Notes: generated by a model not told the origin, from the letters alone. A stretch of 64,000 nucleotides of DNA from an uncultured Prevotellaceae bacterium (GCA_900316315.1 ONCK01000005.1:225940-289939); one strand, 5' to 3'; positions 18,188 to 27,545 are shown, numbered from the stretch's first letter. Made by a program: numbers and translations.

Positions 18188-19087
18188 ATGTCTCAGAAAA
18201 TGCAGGATGATATCTACCGTCCCCAAATCGGTGATAAGTCAACCCCACGCCCCCAGCCCGACTACGAAGACGGCGATGTCTTTATATTCAACCAGTTTCG
18301 CGACATTTCCGCCAAAAAGACTATAGCACTTCCCCTCAATATCATCATCATCTGCACCCAAGGGCGTATGCAGTTGGACGTCAATGCGCGCACGCTGGTC
18401 GTAGAGTCGAGCAACATCCTCATTTGCCCTACCAACACCATCCTGAGCAATGAGCTCTTCAGCAGCGACTTTGAATGCAAGGTCATGGGCATCACCGACA
18501 GATTTTTGCAGGCTTTTCTCCACAGCAACATCAACATCTGGAACGAAACCCTCTATATCAACAAGGTCAATATCATTGAGGCCAAGATCTCAGACTCCAT
18601 CTTCTACCAACATCTCTATGAGATGATACGTCTGCTCATTGACCACGAACAAGGCCCCTATCACAAGGAGATGATGCAGCTGCTCGTAGGCGAGACGCTG
18701 CTTGGTATCTGCTCCATCCTGAGCAAGAACAGCAACGACAGTCTCACCGTCGATTCTCCCCGCGCAGAAGTACTCTTTCACAAGTTTATCCATCTCGTGA
18801 GCAGCAATAAGATCAAGCGTCAGCCGGTAGAGTACTACGCCCGCAATTTGCGTATCACTCCCAAGTATCTCTCGCTCATCTGCAAGCGCATCAGCGGCAA
18901 GACAGCCCTTCACTGGATCGAGGACTATGTGATGGAGGATGTGCGGTATTACCTCCGCAACACAGATCTCTCCATCAAGGAGATTGCCCATACGCTTGGA
19001 TTCCCCAATCTGAGCTTCTTCGGCAAATACATCAAGCGCCGCTATGGCGTGTCGCCCAAGGTCTACCGTAAACAGTTGAGAAGCTAG
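18188..19087 (+). CDS. AraC family transcriptional regulator
   Basis: A 299-residue regulator. Residues 1-190 form a cupin-like sensing part (NIIIICTQGRMQLDVNARTL, then SSNILICPTNTIL). The C-terminal 100 residues hold two helix-turn-helix units: VEYYARNLRITPKYLSLICK and LSIKEIAHTLGFPNLSFFGK, followed by YIKRRYGVSPKVYRK, the AraC signature. ATG 18188 is used because the upstream GTG sits inside the promoter. Targets and ligand are unknown. The neighbours are a convergent LysE exporter and a gene-free repeat region, which gives no clear functional link. Confidence 0.9.
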   Translation: MSQKMQDDIYRPQIGDKSTPRPQPDYEDGDVFIFNQFRDISAKKTIALPLNIIIICTQGRMQLDVNARTLVVESSNILICPTNTILSNELFSSDFECKVMGITDRFLQAFLHSNINIWNETLYINKVNIIEAKISDSIFYQHLYEMIRLLIDHEQGPYHKEMMQLLVGETLLGICSILSKNSNDSLTVDSPRAEVLFHKFIHLVSSNKIKRQPVEYYARNLRITPKYLSLICKRISGKTALHWIEDYVMEDVRYYLRNTDLSIKEIAHTLGFPNLSFFGKYIKRRYGVSPKVYRKQLRS

Positions 19088-19152
19088 CCCTGCGCAGAGG
19101 CTGGGGAGATGAGGCGGAAGTCACCTCAGACAGCAGGCCTGCATACGCCAGC

Positions 19153-19740
19153 CTACTGAAACAGAATGATAAATGCGCAGCCGGCCAGCAATAGCGCCAT
19201 GATCACGTTGACCCACTTCATCTTGTTGATAAAGAAGCGTCTCAGATAGCCCCCGACAAAGATCCAAGCCAGATTGGCGATAGGACCGGCCAGCAGAAGC
19301 AGGGCAGCCGTAAGGTAGTAGTCACCAAGTCGGTCAGAGTAAGGAATGACATAGATGCTGTAGACCGTCACTTCAAAGATGATCATCTTGACATTGGTCA
19401 ACTGCATGATAAATCCGCTCCAAAAGTTGCATATCGTCCGGTCATCATCCCCTTCCAGCGGCGTATGGTAGATACGCCAGGCCAGCCAGAGAATATAGGC
19501 CGCGCCTATCACTCTGAGCCAAAGCACATAGGGCTTGATCGCCGTGTCAAGATGATAACTCAGTAGCGCTACCACGCTCACTACACACACGAAGCCGACC
19601 AGCAAGCCCCGCCACATTTTCAGCGCCTTGGGCCGCCCGTAGCGCAAGGAGCACGACAGGGCATACAGATTGGCAGGCCCGGGCGTGTAGCCCACGACCA
19701 AGATGTAGAGCAATAGGGTAGAGAGCAGTCGGAGCGGCAT
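19153..19740 (-). CDS. LysE family amino-acid exporter
   Basis: A 195-residue inner-membrane protein with about six helices. The LysE/RhtB signature is near the start (YILVVGYTPGPANLYALS), followed by LRYGRPKALKMWRGLLVG. LysE-type carriers export amino acids or related small molecules; which one cannot be read here. ATG 19740 is chosen, as the TTG two codons upstream is weak. It is convergent with the AraC-type gene 65 bases away. Confidence 0.88.
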   Translation of the reverse strand: MPLRLLSTLLLYILVVGYTPGPANLYALSCSLRYGRPKALKMWRGLLVGFVCVVSVVALLSYHLDTAIKPYVLWLRVIGAAYILWLAWRIYHTPLEGDDDRTICNFWSGFIMQLTNVKMIIFEVTVYSIYVIPYSDRLGDYYLTAALLLLAGPIANLAWIFVGGYLRRFFINKMKWVNVIMALLLAGCAFIILFQ

Positions 19741-20005
19741 AAACAACAGTAGAGGCGAGTAAATATATATTAAAAATGAGGCGAAATGCTTCTATCTCAC
19801 TGCAAAATTAATCAATATTCCCACCTGCCCAAGTTGCATGTCGGGATAAATTGAAGGCATCCCGTATTTTTTACTTTCGGAGGCAAAATATTAGGACTAT
19901 TTGGGAGTGTATATCCGGAGGAAAGGTTATCTTAGCTGAGCAAAAAGAAGCTGTCTGCTATCTAGTCAGACCTACAATCTATCATACTTCAAATTATCCT
20001 CTACA
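19741..20005. other. Divergent intergenic between lysE-type and manC
   Basis: About 265 AT-rich bases. A TATCTTAG at 19928 is one base off the -7 consensus and may serve manC. No full consensus match was found. Confidence 0.35.
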
Positions 20006-21085
20006 ATGAGCACAACCAACAATAATTACTGCGTCATACTCTGCGGCGGCATCGGCAGCCGTCTCTGGCCACTCAGCCGCAAGGATATGCCCAAGCAATT
20101 TTGCAACATCACAGGTATCGGCCAATCGGCCTTGCAAATCACCTACAAACGCTTCGCACGCTTCCTGCCCGAAGACCATATCTATCTCTCTACTTACAAG
20201 GAATACGTGCCCATCGTCAGTCGCCAGCTGCCTCAGGTCAACTCCGACCATATCCTCGCCGAACCCGTCCAACTCGGTACTGCTCCTGCCCTTGCCCTCG
20301 CCACTGTCCTCATCAATGCGGTCAATCCGAAAGCCAATATCATCTCCTCCCCATGTGACCAACTTATCGTTGGCGAAGACAAATTTAAGAAGCAAATACT
20401 TGACGGCCTGGACTTCGTCTCTAAGATATCAGCCTTTCTCGTGCTCGGTGTCAAGCCCGATCACCCCGACACCTCATACGGCTACATCCAGGCTGGAAGC
20501 GAGACGATAGGCTCCATGGCCAAGGTCAAGAGCTTCACCGAGAAGCCTGACTTGGACTTTGCCCGGCTGTTTATCGAGAGCGGCGAGTTTTATTGGAATA
20601 CCAGTCTCTTCTTTTACAACGCAAGCACGATGATGGCCGCCCTGCGCGAGAGCTATCCCGCCATCATGCCCCTCGCCCAGCTCGCCGGCCAGAGAGTGCC
20701 GCGCGCAGAGCTCTATCAGCAAATCGCAGAGCAGTATCCGCGCAATCGCTATCAGGCCGTCGACATGTTTGTCCTCGAGCACCAGTCCAACGTATACGTC
20801 CAGCCCGTCACATTTGGCTGGGCTGACATCGGCACCTGGGAGACGCTCTACAACGCCCGGCAGAAGGACAACAGAGGCAACGTGGTGATGAATGGCCGGG
20901 CCGAGCTCTACGACAGCAGCAACAATATACTCTCTATGTCTAACGACAAAATCATATTTACCCAAGACCTTAACGGCTACTTGGTCGTAGAGAGTGGCAA
21001 TATCCTCCTCATCGCACCCAAGGACAACCCCGACAAACTCCGGCGTATCATGACTGACGCCATCATGAAGTACGGTTCGGAGTAA
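20006..21085 (+). CDS. manC: Mannose-1-phosphate guanylyltransferase
   Basis: Makes GDP-mannose from mannose-1-phosphate and GTP, the donor for mannose- and fucose-containing glycans. The 359-residue protein has the nucleotidyl-transferase opening CGGIGSRLWPLSRKDMPKQF and the conserved FTEKPDLDFA and FYWNTSLFFY segments. Length shows the synthetase domain alone, without the phosphomannose isomerase domain of bifunctional ManC. Cytosolic. No glycan cluster adjoins it, so it probably serves general GDP-sugar supply. Confidence 0.92.
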   Translation: MSTTNNNYCVILCGGIGSRLWPLSRKDMPKQFCNITGIGQSALQITYKRFARFLPEDHIYLSTYKEYVPIVSRQLPQVNSDHILAEPVQLGTAPALALATVLINAVNPKANIISSPCDQLIVGEDKFKKQILDGLDFVSKISAFLVLGVKPDHPDTSYGYIQAGSETIGSMAKVKSFTEKPDLDFARLFIESGEFYWNTSLFFYNASTMMAALRESYPAIMPLAQLAGQRVPRAELYQQIAEQYPRNRYQAVDMFVLEHQSNVYVQPVTFGWADIGTWETLYNARQKDNRGNVVMNGRAELYDSSNNILSMSNDKIIFTQDLNGYLVVESGNILLIAPKDNPDKLRRIMTDAIMKYGSE

Positions 21086-21150
21086 ACACACCCCGACTTG
21101 CATTACGGCATGTCTATTCTACAGTCCACGAGACACCCGTAAGCATATAC

Positions 21151-21184
21151 AAGGTCTGGTCCGGAACATTCCGGAGCGGACCTT
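21151..21184 (+). terminator. Hairpin after manC
   Basis: Sixteen-base arms (AAGGTCTGGTCCGGAA with TTCCGGAGCGGACCTT) pair with one wobble and one mismatch around a 2-base loop. It contains GGTCCG, a word shared with other terminators in the window. Confidence 0.6.
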
Positions 21185-21332
21185 GCCGTATTTACCCGTC
21201 AGGGCTGCGCTATTTCATCCGCTCTTGCAGACGCGACGTCACTGCTCCACCATAGTCCAGACCGACTAGACCCGAGGCTTTTCTCCCTCTGCCTCAGCCT
21301 TCGTCTCGCTCTGTACACGCCAGAAGCCACAA

Positions 21333-21366
21333 AGGGTGTAGCCGACCCGTAAGTCAGCCACACCCT
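21333..21366 (-). terminator. Hairpin after the repeat-rich lipoprotein gene
   Basis: Arms AGGGTGTAGCCGAC and GTCAGCCACACCCT pair at 12 of 14 positions with a 6-base loop, 62 bases downstream of the stop on the minus strand. Confidence 0.55.
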
Positions 21367-21427
21367 CCGTTTCATGTGAAAGCCGTCTCGCCTCTCCTTA
21401 GAAGCAGGATCGAGATTTCAGTCTCTA

Positions 21428-22108
21428 TTAATTGCCAAGAGCCTTGTTGAGGCCATTGATGGCGTCGCTCTGAGCCTTATTGATAGCTTTGTTGGCTTTG
21501 GAAGCCTCCTTGTTAACGGCTTCAGTGGCCTTTTTGTTAGCTTTGTTGACTTTGTTGTCAACGGCTGCCTTAGCAGCGGCCTTGGCATTGTCTACTGAAG
21601 CCTTGGCTGCAGCCTTAGCATCGTCTACCGAGGCCTTGGCAGCAGCCTCAGCAACCTCAACAGTCTGGTTGGCACTGTTGACAGCTCCTGCGACGGCATC
21701 TGTAGCAGCATCGTTAGCTGCGTTTCCAACTGTAGCAGCGCTCTTTACAGCATGATTGACTACACTGTCAAGTACTGCAGCACCGCTATAGGTCTTACCC
21801 GTTGCATCAGAATACTTCTGCAAGGCAGCACCTATCTTCTGCTGAACATTCTCAAGCTTAGACTTGACGCCGTCCAGAGCTTCCTGAGCCGTCTTGACGG
21901 CCTCTTCCTTCGCCGCCTCAGACTCATAGGTCGCGCCGGTAATACTGTCATAATGGGCCTGGACACTATCAAGCTCATGCTGTACCTGGACCAGTTCGAT
22001 ACTGTCGTTCTGGATTTCCTCTACGGCCTTGGCCTCATCCGACTTGCTGCCGCACGATACGAGGCCCAATGCTACTGCCAAAGGCAAAGCTAACATCAAA
22101 TGCTTCAT
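21428..22108 (-). CDS. Lipoprotein with LEA-like 11-residue repeats
   Basis: A 226-residue protein of unknown function. The signal peptide ends in a lipobox LVSC (C19), so it is a lipoprotein. Residues 25-100 are a charged, probably coiled-coil region (VQVQHELDSVQAHYDS). From about 158 on, the chain is built of 11-residue repeats rich in Ala, Lys and Asp: KASVDDAKAAA, KASVDNAKAAA and KAAVDNKVNKA, then more degenerate units. Such hendecads resemble LEA-type or envelope-spacer helices. It is monocistronic, with its own promoter and terminator. A structural or stress role in the periplasm is only an inference. Confidence 0.8.
   Translation of the reverse strand: MKHLMLALPLAVALGLVSCGSKSDEAKAVEEIQNDSIELVQVQHELDSVQAHYDSITGATYESEAAKEEAVKTAQEALDGVKSKLENVQQKIGAALQKYSDATGKTYSGAAVLDSVVNHAVKSAATVGNAANDAATDAVAGAVNSANQTVEVAEAAAKASVDDAKAAAKASVDNAKAAAKAAVDNKVNKANKKATEAVNKEASKANKAINKAQSDAINGLNKALGN
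21539..21637 (-). repeat. Three tandem 33-bp coding repeats
   Basis: Encodes three near-identical 11-residue units (residues 158-190 of the lipoprotein). The pattern continues in degenerate form to the C-terminus. Confidence 0.75.
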
Positions 22109-22175
22109 CTCTTTTGATTTATAAGTTAATAAAATGCTTTTTGTCTGCGTTCTCTTCTACCCCTTGTAGACTCGG

Positions 22176-22183
22176 CAAAGGTA
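22176..22183 (-). promoter_or_regulatory. -7 promoter box of the lipoprotein gene
   Basis: TACCTTTG on the minus strand, followed by GC, about 68 bases upstream of the ATG. Confidence 0.6.
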
Positions 22184-22454
22184 GTGATTTGGTCTGAAAA
22201 TCGATAACTTCGGAACCATGATTTTTATGTCCCCATCGCTACTTACCTACCTTCCATCTCAGCCGGCTGTCTCCCTTACTCTGCCATTTCCTTCATGATT
22301 GGCCCGATGCATGCCAATCTCCTTACAGAAGCTAATTTTCGCACGCGCTCTCCAATATTGCCCGGGACTGTTTCTACTCCGGTCTGGCATAGCAGACTGA
22401 CATGGCTGAAAAAAATAAGAGGAGTCGTCAGGCGGCTAATTGACGGAGTTGAAC

Positions 22455-22462
22455 TATTTTTG
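22455..22462 (+). promoter_or_regulatory. -7 promoter box of pepP
   Basis: TATTTTTG, 22 bases before ATG 22485. An ATG-like upstream reading from 22440 would run through this box. Confidence 0.55.
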
Positions 22463-22484
22463 TAAGGACAAACAAAGCAAAATC

Positions 22485-24278
22485 ATGACCAATCCTATAC
22501 TTTCCCGTCTCAAATGGCTGCGCGACGCCATGCGCCGCGCCGGCGTACAAGCCTATATCATCCCGTCTGCCGACCCACACGGCAGCGAGTACCCGCCTGC
22601 CTACTGGCAACAGCGACAGTGGATCAGCGGATTTGACGGCTCGGCCGGCACAGCAGTCGTCACGCTTGACCGCGCGGCCCTGTGGACCGACTCCCGCTAC
22701 TTCATTGCCGCCGAAGCACAGCTCAGAGGCACATCTTATGAGCTCATGAAGGAGCGTGTAGAGGGCACGCCGACTATTGCGCAGTGGCTCTGCCGCCAAT
22801 TGAAAAGCGGCGACAGCGTCGGCATAGACGAACGCGTCCTGACGACCTCCGAGGTCAATGCGCTGCGCCCCTGTCTGACCTCTGCCGGCATTGGTCTGAA
22901 CGCTGTCGACCTCATATCGTCGATCTGGCAGGACCGGCCCACCTTACCCAAGGACCCTGTCCGCATCCAGCCCCTCAAGTATGCCGGCGTCAGCATGCGG
23001 GACAAGATAGCCAAGGTCAGACAGGCCATCCGACAGCAGGGAGCCGACTGTATGCTGGTCGGCGCACTCGATGAGATTGCATGGCTGCTCAATCTGAGAG
23101 GCACCGACGTGGCATGTAATCCGGTCTTTGTCTCTTTTTGCTTGGTCGGACCTCATACCATATTATATATCGACCGCGACAAGCTGACTCCAGAGGTCGC
23201 TGATTATCTCACCGGAGAGGGCGTATCGGTTAAGCCTTATGAAGCTGCATACGACGATATAAGCGCCCTGCAAGGCCAGCGTCTCCTGCTTCCCCGAGAC
23301 ATCAATGCTCATATTTCCTCACTTGTCCCCTCGCAAGAGGCTGTAGTGTATGCGGAGAGCCCAATCGCCCATCTCAAAGCCGTGAAGTGCGAGGCAGAGA
23401 TTGCGGGATTTCATCAAGCGATGTTGCGGGACGGTGTTGCCATGGTCGAGTTTCTGAGCTGGCTACGGTCTGCTGTGGCTGCAGGAGGGCAGACAGAGAT
23501 CAGCGTCTCCGACAAACTAGAGTCCCTACGCACCCGACAGCCCCTCTACCGCGGTCTAAGTTTTGCCACCATCGCAGGTTATCAGGCCCACGGAGCCATC
23601 GTACACTACGAGGCTACGCCACAGACCGATGCAGCCCTCAAGCCCGAAGGACTGCTCCTGCTTGACAGCGGCGCACAATACGACGACGGAACGACAGATA
23701 TCACCCGTACCATAGCGCTGGGCCGGCCTACACCTCTCGAGAAGCAGGTCTACACGCTCGTGCTCAAAGGACATATCGCGCTCAGCCGATGCAAGTTTCC
23801 GCAAGGGGCGAGCGGCACCCAGTTGGACTTGGCCGCACGCTACGACATGTGGCAGGCCGGCTACAACTTCGGACACGGCACTGGCCACGGCGTAGGCAGT
23901 TGTCTCTGCGTACACGAGGGGCCACACCAGATCCGCATGAACTATATGCCGGCTCCCATTCAGGAAGGCATGACTGTGACCGACGAGCCCGGATTGTACC
24001 TTGAAGGACAATTTGGCGTCCGCATTGAGAACACCTTACTCTGTGTCCCTTACAAGGAGACGCCTTTTGGCAAGTTTGTAGGTTTCGAACCGCTTACGCT
24101 GTGCCCCATCGACACGCTGCCCATCAAGCGCTCCATGCTCACAGAGACTGAGACAGAGTGGCTCGACTCCTATCATGCCCACGTCAGAGCGCAATTGCTG
24201 CCGCTCATATCCGACCCTGATGTCCGCGAATGGCTCATGGCCGCCACACGCCCTCTCGCTCAAATTCCTGAAGCCTGA
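22485..24278 (+). CDS. pepP: Xaa-Pro aminopeptidase (M24 family)
   Basis: A 597-residue peptidase that removes an N-terminal residue preceding proline. Two N-terminal creatinase-like domains come first (AYIIPSADPHGSEY; GFDGSAGTAVVTLD). The pita-bread catalytic domain has metal ligands in LLLDSGAQYDDGTTDITRT (two Asp), GTGHGVGSCLCVHEGP (His), TDEPGLYLEGQFGVRIENT (two Glu). The long three-domain form resembles eukaryotic APP1 and is common in Bacteroidales. ATG 22485 is chosen because it follows the -7 box. priA starts 5 bases after its stop. Confidence 0.93.
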   Translation: MTNPILSRLKWLRDAMRRAGVQAYIIPSADPHGSEYPPAYWQQRQWISGFDGSAGTAVVTLDRAALWTDSRYFIAAEAQLRGTSYELMKERVEGTPTIAQWLCRQLKSGDSVGIDERVLTTSEVNALRPCLTSAGIGLNAVDLISSIWQDRPTLPKDPVRIQPLKYAGVSMRDKIAKVRQAIRQQGADCMLVGALDEIAWLLNLRGTDVACNPVFVSFCLVGPHTILYIDRDKLTPEVADYLTGEGVSVKPYEAAYDDISALQGQRLLLPRDINAHISSLVPSQEAVVYAESPIAHLKAVKCEAEIAGFHQAMLRDGVAMVEFLSWLRSAVAAGGQTEISVSDKLESLRTRQPLYRGLSFATIAGYQAHGAIVHYEATPQTDAALKPEGLLLLDSGAQYDDGTTDITRTIALGRPTPLEKQVYTLVLKGHIALSRCKFPQGASGTQLDLAARYDMWQAGYNFGHGTGHGVGSCLCVHEGPHQIRMNYMPAPIQEGMTVTDEPGLYLEGQFGVRIENTLLCVPYKETPFGKFVGFEPLTLCPIDTLPIKRSMLTETETEWLDSYHAHVRAQLLPLISDPDVREWLMAATRPLAQIPEA

Positions 24279-24283
24279 TTCGC

Positions 24284-26761
24284 ATGAACTACGTCGACGT
24301 CCTTTTGCCACTTCCTCTGGAAGGCACCTTCACCTACCGCGTGCCCGATCAGATGGACAGCCTCCTGCAAACAGGATGCCGCGTCATCGTACCCTTTGGC
24401 AGCAACAAATTGCTCACAGGTGTCGTCGTGCGACTGCACAGTCAGGCTCCCTCAGGCAATTATCAGGTCAAGGAGATTACAGAGTGCCTGGACAAGTCTC
24501 CCTCAGTGCTGCCTAGTCAGCTCAAACTCTGGAGCTGGATGAGTCAGTACTACCTCTGCACCGGCGGAGATGTAATGAAGGCGGCCCTGCCCTCTGGCAT
24601 GAAGCTCGCCAGCGAGACACAGCTGGACGTTAATGAGGATTTTGACAACTGGGACCGCCTTACCAAGAAGGAGGTAGACATCTACGAGACACTGCTGCGA
24701 GAGAAGCAGCGCACCGTCGCCCAACTGCAGAAGTCTTACAACGGCCGTGACATCCTCTCCTCTCTGCGTCGCTTGATGGACAAGGGGGCACTCACCGTCA
24801 AGGAGCAACTGCGACAGCAGTACATGCCCAGGCGGGAGACGCATGTCAGACTCGCCAAGCCCTATCTCAACGAGCAGGCGCTCAATAATCTGTCGGAGTC
24901 CCTACAGAAAATGCCCAAGCGCTACAAGCTCCTAATGAAGTATCTCGAGCTCTCCGGCGTGCCGGCAAGCCTCACGCTCCACAATCCTCACCTCGTACAA
25001 GAAGTCAGCCGAGCCCGTCTCCTCGAGGAAGCAGGTATCTCGGCGGCAGTGCTCACCGGCATGAAGGCCAAAGGCTATCTGGAGACCTACGACTACGAAG
25101 TGGGACGCCTCAAACCAAGTGGCAGGACAGTGAGCGAACAACTGCCTTTGAGCCAAGCACAGCAAACGGCGTATGACCAAATTGAGGCTTCCTTTGCAAG
25201 CAAGCCCGTATGCCTGCTCCACGGCGTCACCTCGAGCGGCAAGACCGAGATTTACATCCGACTTATCCGCAAAATGATACAGTCAGGCAAGCAGGTGCTC
25301 TACCTACTCCCCGAGATTGCACTCACTACTCAGATTACTGAGCGTCTGCGGCGCGTTTTTGGCGACGCAATGGGCGTCTATCACTCCAAGTGTCCTGATG
25401 CTGAGCGCGTCGAGATTTGGCGCAAGCAACTCTCGAGCAAGCCTTTCCAACTCATTCTCGGCGTGAGGTCGTCCATCTTCCTGCCTTTCCAAAGTCTGGG
25501 TCTCATCATCGTCGATGAGGAACACGAGTCCTCATATAAACAGCAAGACCCTGCTCCGCGCTACAACGCCCGAGATGCGGCCATCATGCTGGCCACTTAC
25601 TTCAATGCCCGAGTGCTACTCGGCACTGCCACGCCTAGTCTTGAGAGCTACCACAACGCGCAGGTCGGCAAATACGGCTATGCCCGCCTCGACAAGAGAT
25701 ACGGAGATATTCTCCTGCCCCAGATCGAAGTCATCGACGTCAAGGATCTCCTGCATCGCAAGATGATGAAGCTGCCCTTCAGCCCGCGGCTCGAGGAGGA
25801 GATTGGGCGGGCACTGGAAGCCGGCGAACAGGTGATACTCTTTCAAAATCGCAGAGGATATACGCCTGTCATCGAGTGCCACACTTGCGGCTGGGTGCCC
25901 ACGTGCCAATACTGCGACGTCAGCCTCACGTATCACCGCAACATCAACCGTCTCGTGTGCCACTATTGCGGCACCTCGTATGACGTGCCCAAGAGTTGTC
26001 CCAACTGCGGCGGCACAGAACTGCGAACCATCGGGTTTGGCACGGAGAAGATAGAGGAAGAGGTTCGCCGTCACTTCCCCAAGGCACGCACATCCCGGCT
26101 CGACCTCGACTCAGCACGCACCCGCAACTCCTACGAGCGCATCCTCGATGACTTTTCAAAGCAGCGAACCGATATCCTCATCGGTACACAGATGGTCTCC
26201 AAGGGGCTTGACTTTGACAATGTCCGTGTCGTGGGCATACTCGATGCCGACACGATGCTCACCCGCCCCGATTTCCGAGCTTTTGAACACGCTTTCCAGA
26301 TGATGTCGCAGGTGGCCGGGCGCGCCGGACGACGCAGCAAGCGTGGATATGTCATCCTGCAGACCCGACATCCAGACTATCCTGTAGTCGCCCAGGTCCA
26401 AGCCAATGACTACGAGGCCTTGTACCGACAGCAAATCGCCGAGCGCAAGGAGTTTGGCTATCCGCCCTTCTGCCGTCTCATCTACATATATATAAGGCAC
26501 CGCGACGATCATATGGCTCAGGCTGTCGCCCAACAGGTTGCCTTGTTGCTCCGACAACATTTCGGAACTTATCTGCTGGGCCCTGACCGACCGGCTATAG
26601 CCCGTGTCCAGATGATGTATTACCGCAAGCTCATTCTCAAGGTTGCCCACTCCATGCAAGCAGCCGCCGTCAGGAGCGCACTCCGGAAGACTGTACAGAC
26701 TGTCACATCAGACACGCGATACCACGGGGCCAGTATCTACTTCGACGTAGACCCTGTCTGA
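24284..26761 (+). CDS. priA: Primosomal protein N' (replication restart helicase)
   Basis: An 825-residue superfamily 2 helicase that reloads the replisome at stalled forks. An N-terminal 3'-binding domain comes first (YVDVLLPLPLEGTFTYRVP). Walker A is in LHGVTSSGKTEIY and the DExH box reads IIVDEEHESSYKQ. The zinc region has four Cys pairs: CHTCGW, CQYC, CHYC and CPNC. Helicase motifs V and VI follow (LIGTQMVSKGLDF; QVAGRAGRRSKRG). Length is slightly above the usual 730-800. It is probably co-transcribed with pepP. Confidence 0.97.
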   Translation: MNYVDVLLPLPLEGTFTYRVPDQMDSLLQTGCRVIVPFGSNKLLTGVVVRLHSQAPSGNYQVKEITECLDKSPSVLPSQLKLWSWMSQYYLCTGGDVMKAALPSGMKLASETQLDVNEDFDNWDRLTKKEVDIYETLLREKQRTVAQLQKSYNGRDILSSLRRLMDKGALTVKEQLRQQYMPRRETHVRLAKPYLNEQALNNLSESLQKMPKRYKLLMKYLELSGVPASLTLHNPHLVQEVSRARLLEEAGISAAVLTGMKAKGYLETYDYEVGRLKPSGRTVSEQLPLSQAQQTAYDQIEASFASKPVCLLHGVTSSGKTEIYIRLIRKMIQSGKQVLYLLPEIALTTQITERLRRVFGDAMGVYHSKCPDAERVEIWRKQLSSKPFQLILGVRSSIFLPFQSLGLIIVDEEHESSYKQQDPAPRYNARDAAIMLATYFNARVLLGTATPSLESYHNAQVGKYGYARLDKRYGDILLPQIEVIDVKDLLHRKMMKLPFSPRLEEEIGRALEAGEQVILFQNRRGYTPVIECHTCGWVPTCQYCDVSLTYHRNINRLVCHYCGTSYDVPKSCPNCGGTELRTIGFGTEKIEEEVRRHFPKARTSRLDLDSARTRNSYERILDDFSKQRTDILIGTQMVSKGLDFDNVRVVGILDADTMLTRPDFRAFEHAFQMMSQVAGRAGRRSKRGYVILQTRHPDYPVVAQVQANDYEALYRQQIAERKEFGYPPFCRLIYIYIRHRDDHMAQAVAQQVALLLRQHFGTYLLGPDRPAIARVQMMYYRKLILKVAHSMQAAAVRSALRKTVQTVTSDTRYHGASIYFDVDPV

Positions 26762-27130
26762 CCTGCTTTGCTTCCGTGGGGCCGCCCTCCGATAGGCTTC
26801 GCACAAAACCATATCAAGCCCATCGAAAGACCTACCCGATGTCGGAAAGACAGGGAGACTTCCTGTCAAAACCAGGTCCGATATTATTTTTACACGGTCC
26901 AAAGTCCTGGTCGCCAGAGCTGAAATCTTTTTTTACTTGATCTGAAACCATAGCGGCCGTCTCCGTTCTCCCATATGTCAGCGTTGGTTTTTGCCCGTGT
27001 CCTACCTGGTCCGGATACGGCCAAGTACACTTTGGGTCATCTGGCCAGAGACTTGTCCTGTATCGAGAGAGTGGGGCCGATATGGATATCCGCTGTATCG
27101 CATGTACGAAGCATACAGGTATAAAAAGAA
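26762..27130. other. Convergent interval between priA and hup
   Basis: About 370 bases with no credible gene. GACAGG/CCTGTC (26849-26867) is a weak hairpin. Bases 26862-26945 form a 21-bp-period stretch listed separately. Confidence 0.45.
26862..26945 (-). repeat. Four degenerate 21-bp units
   Basis: Units at 26862-26882, 26883-26903, 26904-26924 and 26925-26945. On the minus strand the first reads ATCGGACCTGGTTTTGAC..., matching 15 of 21 positions of unit 5 in the dispersed element (GTCGGACTTAGTTTAAAC...). Later units are progressively weaker; the second keeps TTGGACCG and the fourth TCAGAT. Confidence 0.5.
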
Positions 27131-27131
27131 G

Positions 27132-27165
27132 GCCACTCCTTCAGACTTACGTCCGAGGGAGTGGC
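27132..27165 (-). terminator. hup terminator
   Basis: A stem of 15 positions with one mismatch and one wobble around a GTAA loop, followed on the minus strand by CTTCTTTTT. A classical intrinsic terminator 52 bases after hup. Confidence 0.85.
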
Positions 27166-27216
27166 ACCGTAATACCGGTACGCAGGCCCGAAGCCTACTG
27201 CCGGCGAGCTGGGATA

Positions 27217-27480
27217 CTACTTCAAGAGAGTAGCAGAAGCCTTAAACTTGAGGACTTTCTTTGCAGGAATGACGATAGCCTTCTTGGTAGCAGGATTGAT
27301 ACCATTGCGCTTTGCACGCTTAGCCACTGCAAATGTACCAAAGCCAACGAGAGCGACCTTGTCACCTTTCTTAACTGCACCAGCAATGGCATCCAATGTT
27401 GCCTCAAGGGCTTTCTTTGCGCTAGCCTTGGAAAGGCCTGCCTGCTCGGCAATAGCGCCAACTAATTCGGTCTTGTTCAT
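27217..27480 (-). CDS. hup: HU family DNA-binding protein
   Basis: An 87-residue histone-like protein that binds and bends DNA as a dimer and compacts the nucleoid. It opens MNKTELVGAIAEQAGLSKA, has the core GDKVALVGFGTFAVAKRAKR and the beta-arm region GINPATKKAIVIPAKKV. Length and sequence are typical of single-type bacterial HU. It stands alone with its own promoter (27546-27577) and terminator (27132-27165), and its leader of about 60 bases is A/T-rich. Low-complexity Ala/Lys content is normal for the family. Confidence 0.96.
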   Translation of the reverse strand: MNKTELVGAIAEQAGLSKASAKKALEATLDAIAGAVKKGDKVALVGFGTFAVAKRAKRNGINPATKKAIVIPAKKVLKFKASATLLK

Positions 27481-27545
27481 AACACAAAGTTGTTTTTGGA
27501 GTTAATAAACTTGTTTCGAGTTCGTGTAAATACTTGATTTCGCTG

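Larger units (their letters stand above)
21086..21427. other. Convergent interval between manC and the lipoprotein gene
   Basis: About 340 bases with no gene. It contains two hairpins, one for each flanking gene (listed separately). Confidence 0.5.
22109..22484. other. Divergent interval between the lipoprotein gene and pepP
   Basis: About 376 bases. Promoter boxes for both flanking genes are at its ends (22176-22183 minus and 22455-22462 plus). Nothing else is recognised. Confidence 0.5.
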
